Source of the DNA: Paludibacteraceae bacterium
GTDB lineage: Bacteria; Bacteroidota; Bacteroidia; Bacteroidales; Paludibacteraceae
Reading direction: 5' to 3'
DNA: 64,000 nucleotides
Assembly: GCA_016285885.1 (NCBI GenBank)
Contig: JAEERP010000001.1
Location: 1-64,000 of the forward strand
The notes under the pieces were generated by a model. That model worked only from the letters and a program-made list of their open reading frames with translations, ran no database searches and had not been told where the DNA came from. This document shows positions 52,701 to 61,043 of this stretch, in pieces; the first letter of the stretch is position 1, and each line of letters starts with the position of its first letter. Both the position numbers and the translations under genes were made by a program.

Positions 52701-53617
52701 AGAACCGCTACAGTGCGGAGACGGCCGCCTTCTATTTCGACCAAGTGGTGGATCGCATGGGGGTTCAGGATCTGCCGGCCTTCTATAAGAAGATCAGCAC
52801 CGATTGCCAGGGCCTTATGTGCGCTAACTTGTTCGTCACGGGTCTGATCATGTTCTATGCGGGCCAGATTACGAGGATGTTGGTGGATGAGGTCAGAAAG
52901 TCTGACGAAGCCCCTGATAACAACTTCCGTCCGGTGGTCTATCTGAAGACCGCAGGCAAGGGCGCCCGTATCTTCGAATGGCTGAGCTGCATCAACAAGG
53001 GTCTTGCGGAGAACTATTACCGTACCTCCTACCTCGCTGGTTTGGCGGGAACGGTGGAGAGCAACGCCGCGATCGAACAATCCGCAGGACAGTTCATCTA
53101 CGATGTCAATGTGAGCGAGTTCACGAGAGGTGAGGCTAGCAACGACATCAAGTATGAGGTCTCCATGGGCTTGGTCGCATCGAACAGCAAACTGTTGGTT
53201 CCTTCGGAAGAGAAGATCATCGAGTGCATGGGTGAGGACAACTTCTATGTGGTGAACTCGGAGAGCCAGGAGCGCGTCGCCCTGAAGTTTGACGATGGTG
53301 TCTCCTCGGATATGTTCCGCTACCTGGGCTCCAACTTCATGTGCCCTCAGCGAGGCCAGTACGTGAAGTTCCAGAACTTCGTGAATATCTTCTACATGGT
53401 CGCAAGCAACTTCGGCATCAGTAAGTTCTTTAGCCAAAACGAAATCTTGGATTTCCTGCGCAACATGGAGCTGAACCGCTACATCAAGGAGATGCCTGAG
53501 TATCAGATGGCTATGAGGAAAAATGATTATAACAAGCCATTCGGATTCCTCTATCCTCCAATCATACTGGAGGGTATGAATTTCTTGGATGAGTTCTTGC
53601 TGAAAAAGATAAAGTGA
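49733..53617 (+). CDS. Large SrfB-like protein with Hsp70/actin-type ATPase core and Gly-rich insert
   Basis: 1294 residues, cytosolic. Residues 1 to about 575 form a unique region. The actin-fold core then shows phosphate-1 motif VLGVDFGSTNSSVAYC near 581-595, phosphate-2 motif CFDIGGSTSDISAL near 916-930, and an adenosine motif LKTAGKGARIFEWL near 1070-1083. Between the two halves is a Gly/Leu-rich spacer, about 805-860, of repeated GGGLG/GSGLG units. This resembles the SrfB family of putative virulence factors, which has an actin-like fold. Together with the tubulin-like neighbour it gives the operon both cytoskeletal NTPase types. It ends one base before the next ATG. Confidence 0.75.
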   Translation: MAENKALVIDVNKGKEIACSDANQWNPLEIKTITDEIDTGSALDKDNKEGLNAFVSGVPSVFARVYLFKYALVHAGKIRSDNTQSINIFYTSLLDQWRKLITAIALFDEKIEVRRVKLTYSDGKSVKETSHIYEPKGAFGNMLLLNRRLWCDPSVPADTPDDRLEPFIDIIKFDHKVIGATSPETLLFSSTQFSEANNPSLYQAVSNLSIQQKGRLYSYVGHLKSKLAEFGAMYGLNLAYIDHELEIWLKELNEELKEFDTMNDIPSINKFIAPFSVVFNHSTMLYSYNGAIFSTQKTGQENEVPFDPKTLLLPKDSEIAQILTRPYTATHPNALDKYPLHLLKARVEGDEGYAYFALPLSADGLKVFGNNVGQLLQENVDGSNMEIRSTLTATYDPSLKIDNLKVLLKIRLSGESSEQGADINEVYTVKEHPIQKKDLMIWPNFVKDKWCRYFLYSELPHDTHSSNCPFTANPIAACPSKGAMRMLLDEKEQPVFLSNGDLLATDKRVNAQLLVSARKMIDNPYKYEIFESKLPYYGLALTCGDKPAGFLVIKYGSQGDSQLPRNMYGASASDTVNAVLGVDFGSTNSSVAYCLENRSPEAFSFHNKCVSLLQNSHSPKEDESGNHDTKCVERNIFFFQRRELGSNAIKSILSIHDKSRIDLSKGEAESLQREVVGGFPCLENELPISSVSEQRINLLFDDDVTAELVHNMKWADSAIDIAYRKAYLRTLLLQIYAELYDKDFAPIVPNKIRWSYPSSFTFELMNQYSQIWESMKDVYPFDGEDGDKYQRPIISSPNLARASVLGGGLGDASSNEGGLGGLLGSSAGLEGLSGLGGGLGGGLGSGLGGGLGSGTNGGLGSHANDVRPQVIDLSPKKESVRFGFKTINMDGNYSMTEANAVANKFANNIDRQSLLLCFDIGGSTSDISALCQMYDERRVASCAMVKQNSIRFAAQNVSRATQYASVTFKNVLLSVCQQAGWSIPGLNVGENRYSAETAAFYFDQVVDRMGVQDLPAFYKKISTDCQGLMCANLFVTGLIMFYAGQITRMLVDEVRKSDEAPDNNFRPVVYLKTAGKGARIFEWLSCINKGLAENYYRTSYLAGLAGTVESNAAIEQSAGQFIYDVNVSEFTRGEASNDIKYEVSMGLVASNSKLLVPSEEKIIECMGEDNFYVVNSESQERVALKFDDGVSSDMFRYLGSNFMCPQRGQYVKFQNFVNIFYMVASNFGISKFFSQNEILDFLRNMELNRYIKEMPEYQMAMRKNDYNKPFGFLYPPIILEGMNFLDEFLLKKIK

Positions 53618-53618
53618 C

Positions 53619-55634
53619 ATGTCCCATTTCGTTTTAATACTACTCTCTAAGAAGAATGTATCGTTGTATTACGACGGGGATGCCAACTCGTCGTACCTCT
53701 GCCGGTACGATGATGGCAGTTCCTATGGGAGTGATTATTGGACGCCTTGGGTGGCGGTGGAGACGGAGAGCGGGCTGCAGGTCGGAACGGACTTCGCCTA
53801 CAAACAATGCCTCCGTCGGGCGCCTGACGCTTATGCGGATATCCTTTCCGTGGCGAAACAGTTGGAAGGTTCGTTTAACAGTGGTGGATCTCACCCGATG
53901 TCCGACCTCCCCTTCGTAACGGTTGAAGCCTATCTCCGCCAATTCTTTTTGGACGTATACCGAAGCGAGGATTATCTTTCCCTCAAAAAGGATCTGCCCG
54001 TGGGACTGCTCTATTGCTCCGACGTTGAAATGGAGGAGCGTTCCCGCTTGCTGGATGCTTTCGGCGAGAATGGTTACGGGAACGTCACGAATCTTGATTT
54101 CGACGCCTCCCTCTTGGATGTCCTGAGGGAACAGCGTCATCTGCAGACACCCTATTCCTGCGTGTTGGCGAATGATGGGCAGAATATCTTGATGGGCGTA
54201 TACATCTCCCAGACGGCTGAACGGCTGGCTACGGGCGTCGCCCCGGACTTGGGACGTGACCCGCGGGTCGATTATGGTGTCAAACTTTTGTGGGAGAGCA
54301 TGGATACGCATGGACTCTCCTTGGAGAATGAACGCCCGATTCTCGCTAACGTCGTGAAGCAGTTCTTGGACAATGAGTCGAAGGCTCGCCTGAACGAGAC
54401 GATCGTCCTCTCCGACAACAAGGAGTATGACGCCTATCTCTTGAAAAATAATATCGTTGAGGCTGCCTTGGCGAATGATCAATTGAGCTTCCGAATCAAT
54501 AACTTCCTGAAAAAGAACGATGTGGATGCCTCTAAGGTGGGGGTAGTCTACCGAGAATTCTCTGGCAGGAATGACCTGTTGGAGGCTTCTGTCTCACCCT
54601 TCTTCACCCCTGCGGTCAAGGTCACGGACCTCCTCTTGCGGGATATCCTTTCCCTGATCTGGCAGGCTGCTAAGCGGGTGCGTTTGGAGATGTCCAGTAT
54701 CGGTAATCGTACCGCCTCGAATGCGGAAGCGGTGCGTGCGTGGGTCCGCCATGCGGATGCTGTCCGTACGATGTTGGACCAAACGGAGGTGGCGACAGCC
54801 AAGGCGGACACGATGCTGAAGCCCTTCGTCGAAGACCTGAAGAGGGTGGAGGCGAAATGGCTCGACTCCCTCAAAAAGGCTGATTTCAAGGGGGCGAAAC
54901 TGAACCTCCAAATGAATGTGTCACCCGACTTGGGTCTGATCGCCGCAGAACTGGATGAGCGGAAACGTGAGATGGATAACCACTTCACGACCGTCCAGAC
55001 CATCGCTGTCGTCGAGGACGCCAAACCGCTCGTCGCCCGTTACAACGATGTGCTGAAACATGTGGAATCGTTGCGCAACACAGTGGACGAGGCCGGACAG
55101 TTCGTCTCTAGGAAAATAGCGGAGACCGACCACTTCGAATCGCTCTATCCCGAGTATCAGAAGACCTTAGAGGCTTTGCGTAAGACCTCGGTCAAATCGC
55201 TTCAGGAACGCCTGATCGAGAAGATCAAGACCTTGGTGCCTAAGGGCTTCGAACTGCCTGTCGTGCAGGCCTCCAAGGTGAAGGTGAAACTCTCCGCCGA
55301 GCTGGTCACTTCAGGCTTCCTCTTCGCGAAAAAAAGCAAGCTGATCGTTCAAGTGGACTTCGGCGAGGCGAGCGTGCCGTTCCGTTGCGTGCTGGCCTTC
55401 TTCACGGATATGGTGGTGAAGGTGGACCGCGACCGTGCTTTCGTCGTGGACCTGAACGAGAAGGGTGAACCGCTCTCCGGCGTGGTGCGCAAGGAGTTCG
55501 ACCTCCCGTTGCCGGAACGTGAGATGTGCAAGAAGAAGGGTGAATTGACCATTAAGCTTTGGCCGCATGAGGAGGAGCTGGTCGGTATCAATTCCGCATT
55601 TGAAGGAAATGGTTGTTCTCTTATGATTAAATAA
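53619..55634 (+). CDS. Coiled-coil protein, possible degenerate Hsp70-like domain
   Basis: 671 residues. The first about 290 residues look like a decayed actin-fold lobe: VLILLSKKNVSLYYDG at the N terminus, CVLANDGQNILMGVYISQTAE near 188, and LGRDPRVDYGVKLLWE near 215. The canonical phosphate residues are missing, so nucleotide binding is doubtful. A long helical part, about 330-545, follows (RLEMSSIGNRTASNAEAV, then repeated Lys/Glu heptads), and a beta-rich end (about 545-671) closes it. Starts 1 base after the SrfB-like stop, strongly suggesting a complex with it. Family not recognised. Confidence 0.6.
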   Translation: MSHFVLILLSKKNVSLYYDGDANSSYLCRYDDGSSYGSDYWTPWVAVETESGLQVGTDFAYKQCLRRAPDAYADILSVAKQLEGSFNSGGSHPMSDLPFVTVEAYLRQFFLDVYRSEDYLSLKKDLPVGLLYCSDVEMEERSRLLDAFGENGYGNVTNLDFDASLLDVLREQRHLQTPYSCVLANDGQNILMGVYISQTAERLATGVAPDLGRDPRVDYGVKLLWESMDTHGLSLENERPILANVVKQFLDNESKARLNETIVLSDNKEYDAYLLKNNIVEAALANDQLSFRINNFLKKNDVDASKVGVVYREFSGRNDLLEASVSPFFTPAVKVTDLLLRDILSLIWQAAKRVRLEMSSIGNRTASNAEAVRAWVRHADAVRTMLDQTEVATAKADTMLKPFVEDLKRVEAKWLDSLKKADFKGAKLNLQMNVSPDLGLIAAELDERKREMDNHFTTVQTIAVVEDAKPLVARYNDVLKHVESLRNTVDEAGQFVSRKIAETDHFESLYPEYQKTLEALRKTSVKSLQERLIEKIKTLVPKGFELPVVQASKVKVKLSAELVTSGFLFAKKSKLIVQVDFGEASVPFRCVLAFFTDMVVKVDRDRAFVVDLNEKGEPLSGVVRKEFDLPLPEREMCKKKGELTIKLWPHEEELVGINSAFEGNGCSLMIK

Positions 55635-55656
55635 TATCTAAGCGATTGAATTTGTT

Positions 55657-56886
55657 ATGGGGAAAAGAATATTATGTCCATATTGCTATCAACACTTCGA
55701 CAACAATGAAATAGAGGTCGAGTGTGAAAATAATGGGTTAAATAGCCATGGGGACTTGGTCTGTGAGAAACGGTTGAACGAGAAGCTCTCCAATCATTGG
55801 GGCAATGACCTGGAGTCGCACCGGGTTTTCAAGCCTAAACTGGGACTCTTCTCTTTCCTCTTCCCGTATAAGCCCAAACCCGAGTCATGCCCTACTTGCG
55901 GCTATCTCTCCCAACGCTTCATCTGCCCGAACTGCAACAACTGGTTGCCTAAGGAGATGGTGGAGAAGGGGGCGGAGATCATCTCTGTCATCGGCGGACC
56001 CGCCAGCGGAAAGACCAACTACATCGTCACTCTGATCCAGCAGATGAAGAAGTACGGTAATAAACTGAGCCTCTCCATCATTCCCCAACAAGTGGGACGT
56101 AAGAAGGAGGAGTTCACCTCCTACAAGTACGAAAAGGCCAGGGAGATCATCTTCGATATGAAGATGCCCGTCCCGAAAACAGCCGTCACCAAGCATGAGA
56201 TCCCTTGGATCCTGCGCTTGGAGAGCGTCGAAACAGGCAAGGCAGTCTATCTCGTCTTCTACGATACCGCCGGTGAGAATTTCAAGGACTCCGACTCTAT
56301 CCGCAAGAACGCGCAGTACCTGCGTGAGTCTAAGGCGGTGATCTGCGTGTTGGACACTTTGTCCATCAAACGTATACAGAAAGTGTTGGAATCCAATGAT
56401 ATAGATAATAATGACGTGGCGACGCCTTTTGATGAGACCCTGACCGCCCTCTTCAATTTCCAGACGGGTGACAAGAACTTGTCGGACAAGCCTTTCGCCT
56501 TCGTGATGTCTAAGTTCGATGTGGTGATCGACCACCATGAGGACCTCGGTTGTGACGTCTCCATGTTCCTGAACGAGGACGGTTCGCCCCGCAACAGCGA
56601 CTTCATCAAGACGGGGCAGCTGAACCTTGCGCAGATAGAGCAGGCGCATAAGGCCATCAAGAGCTACATGGACGATGCGGAGATCTGGGACGCCAGCGAA
56701 CATAGCTTCAATATCGTCTCGAAGTGGGGCGATAACGCCCGTTTCTTCGGTGTCTCCTCCTTCGGTTGCATGCCTGACGAAAACGCCACGCTGCAGGGCG
56801 ATGTGGAGGGCGTCATCCAGCCTTATCGTGTGATGGACCCGCTGGTGTGGGTGCTCTATAAGGTAGGAGGCTTCTTTAAGAAATGA
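55657..56886 (+). CDS. Zinc-ribbon TRAFAC GTPase (DO-GTPase-like)
   Basis: 409 residues. Two N-terminal Cys pairs (Cys7-Cys10, with partners near 24 and 39) and a second ribbon CPTC ... CPNC at about 76-92. The GTPase domain has Walker A GGPASGKT (about 112-119), the switch II motif YDTAGENF near 201-208, and SKFDVV as base-recognition region near 284-289. No effector domain is visible at the C terminus. It is followed 39 bases later by a GAP1-like protein, a known partner type of this GTPase class, so nucleotide-dependent control of the operon's other parts is likely. Confidence 0.8.
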   Translation: MGKRILCPYCYQHFDNNEIEVECENNGLNSHGDLVCEKRLNEKLSNHWGNDLESHRVFKPKLGLFSFLFPYKPKPESCPTCGYLSQRFICPNCNNWLPKEMVEKGAEIISVIGGPASGKTNYIVTLIQQMKKYGNKLSLSIIPQQVGRKKEEFTSYKYEKAREIIFDMKMPVPKTAVTKHEIPWILRLESVETGKAVYLVFYDTAGENFKDSDSIRKNAQYLRESKAVICVLDTLSIKRIQKVLESNDIDNNDVATPFDETLTALFNFQTGDKNLSDKPFAFVMSKFDVVIDHHEDLGCDVSMFLNEDGSPRNSDFIKTGQLNLAQIEQAHKAIKSYMDDAEIWDASEHSFNIVSKWGDNARFFGVSSFGCMPDENATLQGDVEGVIQPYRVMDPLVWVLYKVGGFFKK

Positions 56887-56925
56887 ATTTAATGTCTAAT
56901 ACGAACCATCCACTCGTTTTGTGTT

Positions 56926-59325
56926 ATGAAATATTTTCATGTGATATATAATTCCTCCGAGAAGGGAATCGATGGGGGAAGAGGTTTCTGCTTCAGGACC
57001 TACACCCAGGACACACCTTCCGCCTACCTGAACGCTTTGCAGGAGAATGAACTGTTGGGCTATGCGCAAGGCAACTGTGAGTCTGTCATGCCCCAAACGC
57101 TGAAGAGTGACCCGAAATCCATCCAATCATACCCCTCCTCCTATTTCTTCCGTGAATTGGTGGCGGAGGGTGGAAAACATATCTACGCCTTGGGACGCAC
57201 CATCCCTGTGGGTTTCGATTATACTTTTTACATGAAATATATCCCTGGACGGATGGGCAACTATGTGGTCGACTGCTACCTCTTCGATGAGTTGCCGACG
57301 CCCGATGTCTTCCAGATCTTATACGAGAACCCTGCCCAGGGATCGAACCGTTTCGTGCCGGAGGACCCTTCGCCGAAGGAATCCAATGTGGAGATGAAAC
57401 AGCTCTCTTTGGGCAGTCAAGATGCTTTGCCGGTTGAGGAGAAACCATTCAAGGCGGCCTCTCTTCCTGCTGTATCCCCCTTGGCGGTGAATGCGCTCTT
57501 TAGCCTGGTCGAGGCGAAGAAGTCGGGGAAGGTGCTGGCGGTCCGGACGGCGTGGAAAAAGGCCGCGTCGTTGATGGCGGATCTCTATCGGTTACTCCCT
57601 GAAACCTCCATCGGAGCTTTTAGCTTCCTCTCCAACTACCAGGACGAGGGAATGCCTAAGCATACGCCAATCGTCTTGGTCAATGAGTTTTACGATCATT
57701 CGCTGAGCGCTAACCTCGCCGTCACCTACGACACGGACAAGGAGTGGACGCCTACGCACGAATACCAACTGTTTGGCGAGGCGTTCGAACAAGAGCTGAA
57801 GGACGGGGATTGGCAGGCGGTCCATGATAGGGTGGCTTGGCTCCTCGGCGACGCCTACCTTGGTGTGATGGCGAAGAGTAAGGAGACCAATATCGCCTTC
57901 TATCAATATTGCGTCACCCCTAATGCGTTCACTCTGAATGCGTTGAAAAATAACAAGGAGCTCTTGGCAGTCTTGGCGGACCATATCGCTAAGGATGTGA
58001 AATTCCAGCAACCGCTCTTCTCCTTGGTCGATGAGAAGGTGGCAAGCGCCTCCAACGAGCGGGAGGTTGCCCTTAGCGTCAACTTCCTGGAGTGGTTGCG
58101 TAAGAACCGTATCGATGTCTCTGCCATTGCGGCAAAGCATAAGACCCATTTCACGGAAAAGATTTCCGCCTCAGTCTCCACCTTCATCGCCTCCCTGACC
58201 CAAGTGGATGGCGGATTGGCCACTTGGCAGAACTATCTGGACCGTAACCTCTTGCATAGTAAGTCCGCTTTCTTGGACGATCCTCAGCTGAAGAGCCAGT
58301 GGAAGACGCTCTATCGCCTCTTTTACAAGGAGGAGGATCTGCAGGGTGCGCAACGTGCCAAGGTGGTGGCCCGAATAATCGATTGTGGCTTGGACATGGA
58401 TACCATGTTAGGCATCCTGTCAGACTTATATGCGAAGGATAAAGCCTCGGCGGTGGCTGCGTTGAAGGATATGATCAAGGCTCATCCTGATAAGGTGGAG
58501 GCCTACGAATCGCTCCTCACGCATTACCTTAACGAAGCGGAGATGAAGGGTGCCTCTTCTGACTTCCTGGACTACTTCAAGGAGCAACTCTCCAACGAGA
58601 GGTTCGCTTCTCTCTTCTATACTCAGTTGCGGCTGAATGGTGCGGATAGACCCTATCATGAGGCGCTCCCTGCCTTGAAAAAGCTTGCGGAGACGAACCC
58701 GGCGCTAAAGCGGAAACTGGAACAGGGCTTCAATAGCGAAAAGAACTTATTCCCTGCCTTGCTCTCCGATTGGAAGGCGGCGGTGAAGCGTGACGAGGCG
58801 CAGGCGAAGGGACAGACGGATATCGTGAAGGTGAATCTCTTGGACCTCTATGCGGAGCCTGCCACGAAGGATTGGCGCTCACTCTATCTGCTGCTTCGCG
58901 GAGATGAGAAGGAGGTCACGGAGCAGAATTGCGCGGATCTCTGCCAGTTGGCTATTGATCTGAAGGCTAAATCATCCCTCACAAGACTCTTGGATCGCTT
59001 CGTTGCGCTGGTGAAGGCGGGGCAGGTCCCATCGCTGGTGAATGCCCTTGGTGAGCTATTGGGAATGAGCCTGGACGATATGCTGGCGCTGGTCGCCAAG
59101 CAGAAAGGCCTCTCGACGAGCGCTTCGTTCCTGAAGGAGATCCTCCGGAAGAATAACGTGGACGTCAAAGCGGCGGTACAGCTCGTGGCGGAGAAGAAGA
59201 TGGATGTGGGAGACGAGGATGCCTCTGATCGATTCTTTGAGGATTGCTACGGTGACCAATACGGCTCCTACAAGCGGAAACAGAAGATTGTCGGTTTCGC
59301 CAAGAAACTGTTCCACAGGGATTGA
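56926..59325 (+). CDS. GTPase-associated protein 1 (GAP1)-like
   Basis: 799 residues. N-terminal domain about 1-140 (YNSSEKGIDGGRGFCFRTY near residue 8, then GFDYTFYMKYIPGR near 95), middle domain about 195-330 (NALFSLVEAKKSGKVLAVR, then FSFLSNYQD), and a long all-helical C-terminal part (about 340-799) with no catalytic motifs. From memory this N-M-C layout matches the GAP1 family described by comparative genomics as a GTPase partner in NTP-driven conflict systems; I could not search. Adjacent to the zinc-ribbon GTPase gene. Confidence 0.65.
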   Translation: MKYFHVIYNSSEKGIDGGRGFCFRTYTQDTPSAYLNALQENELLGYAQGNCESVMPQTLKSDPKSIQSYPSSYFFRELVAEGGKHIYALGRTIPVGFDYTFYMKYIPGRMGNYVVDCYLFDELPTPDVFQILYENPAQGSNRFVPEDPSPKESNVEMKQLSLGSQDALPVEEKPFKAASLPAVSPLAVNALFSLVEAKKSGKVLAVRTAWKKAASLMADLYRLLPETSIGAFSFLSNYQDEGMPKHTPIVLVNEFYDHSLSANLAVTYDTDKEWTPTHEYQLFGEAFEQELKDGDWQAVHDRVAWLLGDAYLGVMAKSKETNIAFYQYCVTPNAFTLNALKNNKELLAVLADHIAKDVKFQQPLFSLVDEKVASASNEREVALSVNFLEWLRKNRIDVSAIAAKHKTHFTEKISASVSTFIASLTQVDGGLATWQNYLDRNLLHSKSAFLDDPQLKSQWKTLYRLFYKEEDLQGAQRAKVVARIIDCGLDMDTMLGILSDLYAKDKASAVAALKDMIKAHPDKVEAYESLLTHYLNEAEMKGASSDFLDYFKEQLSNERFASLFYTQLRLNGADRPYHEALPALKKLAETNPALKRKLEQGFNSEKNLFPALLSDWKAAVKRDEAQAKGQTDIVKVNLLDLYAEPATKDWRSLYLLLRGDEKEVTEQNCADLCQLAIDLKAKSSLTRLLDRFVALVKAGQVPSLVNALGELLGMSLDDMLALVAKQKGLSTSASFLKEILRKNNVDVKAAVQLVAEKKMDVGDEDASDRFFEDCYGDQYGSYKRKQKIVGFAKKLFHRD

Positions 59326-59372
59326 ACCGACCGCACCCTAATGTGTTTTATGTTTTTTGAAAGAATAGGCTA

Positions 59373-61013
59373 ATGGATAAACGTCAGATCACAATATTTT
59401 GCATCTACTCACCCTTGGATGTGCCGCAAATTGAAGAGATGTCACAAGTCTTGCGGGAGGAGGAGAATGTTGTCTTTGAGCGTTACTTCGATGCTCCGTC
59501 GGGCGCTGAGATCGATTATGAGAAGATAATCGAGCGTGCGGACCTTGTGCTGGCGTTGGCCTCCGACCGTTCCCGAAAGGATAGCCTCTGTTGCCGGTGC
59601 GTGAAGTTCGCACACGATATCAACAAGAACATCGTCTGTGTGGGCTACCACAAGGGGGGCATCTTCAACCGACAGTCGTGGGTGGAGGATGAGTGGTCGT
59701 TGAGAACGGATATCTACGCATGGCTGGACATGAACAGCCGTGCCGCCTTCATGGCCCACCTGCGGGGCGCCTGCGGGCTGGAGACCCTTGAGGGGGATCT
59801 TGTGGGTGCGCGGGTGACGTTTGTCAACCATACGGACCCCTCGAAGTGCCCGTCCACCAACCTCATGATCTACCGAAAGGATGGTAGGAACGAATGGACG
59901 AAAATCTGTGATAGGATCCAGACCTCTAGTGATTTCACGATCCGTCTGCGGAGGGGTGATTATTATTACGTCACGAGATCCTCTGTCTATCCGAATCGTG
60001 TGTCTGTGGAAAAACCTTTCACCATCAAGAATGATTCGGAGCATAAACAATTCGAAGATGACCTCACCCAACTCACGGACCAGTTTATCTCTTACGCAGG
60101 GCGGTGCGCCGAGACGAAGCGGAAGTACGAACGGCTGATCAGCAAGACGAGCGAGGAGCTCATGTCGACGATACTTCATTTCGATAATAAGAAGTGGCTC
60201 ATCCTCGGCCATGTGAGAAGTTTCGCCTGGAGCAATGTTTCGGTGCTGTGCGCGGGGCTTGTGATCGGTGCGATCTTCGCCTTGCTCTTCGTTACCTCAC
60301 TCCTCGGCGTGGACAATTACAAGGATGGTTTCTCCGTCTTGCTCTCTATGCTGGCTTTCCCGCTCTCCTTGTTCTGCCACTTATCGATCTTTTCCGTTTC
60401 CTTCTTCCTCTCTTGTGCGGTGCTTTGTGGCCTCATCTCCTTGATGCTGAAGGGAATAGTGCCTGACAAAAGAAGACGCTTGAAGGTGGTGGGTGGAGTT
60501 GTGGCGCTCAAACTGCTCGATATGTTCCTCTACGACTCCCTCGGTGTCTATTTCCCCCGCCGCATCCTCTTGGGCGCTTTCACGGGACTGATGCTCACCT
60601 ATGTTTGTTTCTGGGCTGCGCAGGTGCTGCGGAACATCTATTGGAAACACACCACTAAATTCAGGGTGGATTATTGGACATATAGACAAGAACCTTATAT
60701 GGTTGATTATAAATATGTTTCAAAGAAGGAAAGTCTCTTGGCCTCGTTGGGTGATATGAGCCCTGACCACTTGAATTTTTCGGGGGATGACTCGACCATG
60801 GAGCAGGAGGTGGTCCGCCCGATGGACCGTTATCAGCGCCAGTCCCATCTCCGTGCGAATATCACCGACTTCCCCGTGACTTCCCTGGTGAGCATGCTTC
60901 TGTCGCTTGCCGTGCTCTCCTTCGGACTCATATTGCTCGTTTATTTTGTGTTTTATCTGTATGGGTATTTGGCCGAAAATCTGTCTGAGGCCTGGTACTC
61001 TTCAGGTCGATGA
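59373..61013 (+). CDS. TIR-like domain protein with C-terminal membrane segments
   Basis: 546 residues. Residues 1 to about 135 have a TIR-like pattern: ITIFCIYSPLDVPQIEEM, then IIERADLVLALASDRSRKDS and NIVCVGYHKGG. The Glu/Trp-Cys hallmark of active TIR NADases is absent (Leu-Cys-Cys-Arg instead), so it may be a non-catalytic adaptor. A middle domain follows (about 145-240), then hydrophobic segments at about 290-313, 319-337, 340-360, 368-384, 390-415, and near 505-530. Such an architecture suits a membrane-disrupting or membrane-anchored effector. Next gene also starts with a TIR-like domain. Confidence 0.7.
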   Translation: MDKRQITIFCIYSPLDVPQIEEMSQVLREEENVVFERYFDAPSGAEIDYEKIIERADLVLALASDRSRKDSLCCRCVKFAHDINKNIVCVGYHKGGIFNRQSWVEDEWSLRTDIYAWLDMNSRAAFMAHLRGACGLETLEGDLVGARVTFVNHTDPSKCPSTNLMIYRKDGRNEWTKICDRIQTSSDFTIRLRRGDYYYVTRSSVYPNRVSVEKPFTIKNDSEHKQFEDDLTQLTDQFISYAGRCAETKRKYERLISKTSEELMSTILHFDNKKWLILGHVRSFAWSNVSVLCAGLVIGAIFALLFVTSLLGVDNYKDGFSVLLSMLAFPLSLFCHLSIFSVSFFLSCAVLCGLISLMLKGIVPDKRRRLKVVGGVVALKLLDMFLYDSLGVYFPRRILLGAFTGLMLTYVCFWAAQVLRNIYWKHTTKFRVDYWTYRQEPYMVDYKYVSKKESLLASLGDMSPDHLNFSGDDSTMEQEVVRPMDRYQRQSHLRANITDFPVTSLVSMLLSLAVLSFGLILLVYFVFYLYGYLAENLSEAWYSSGR

Positions 61014-61043
61014 TAGAAGCCCATTTTTCATAACGTTGTCACC

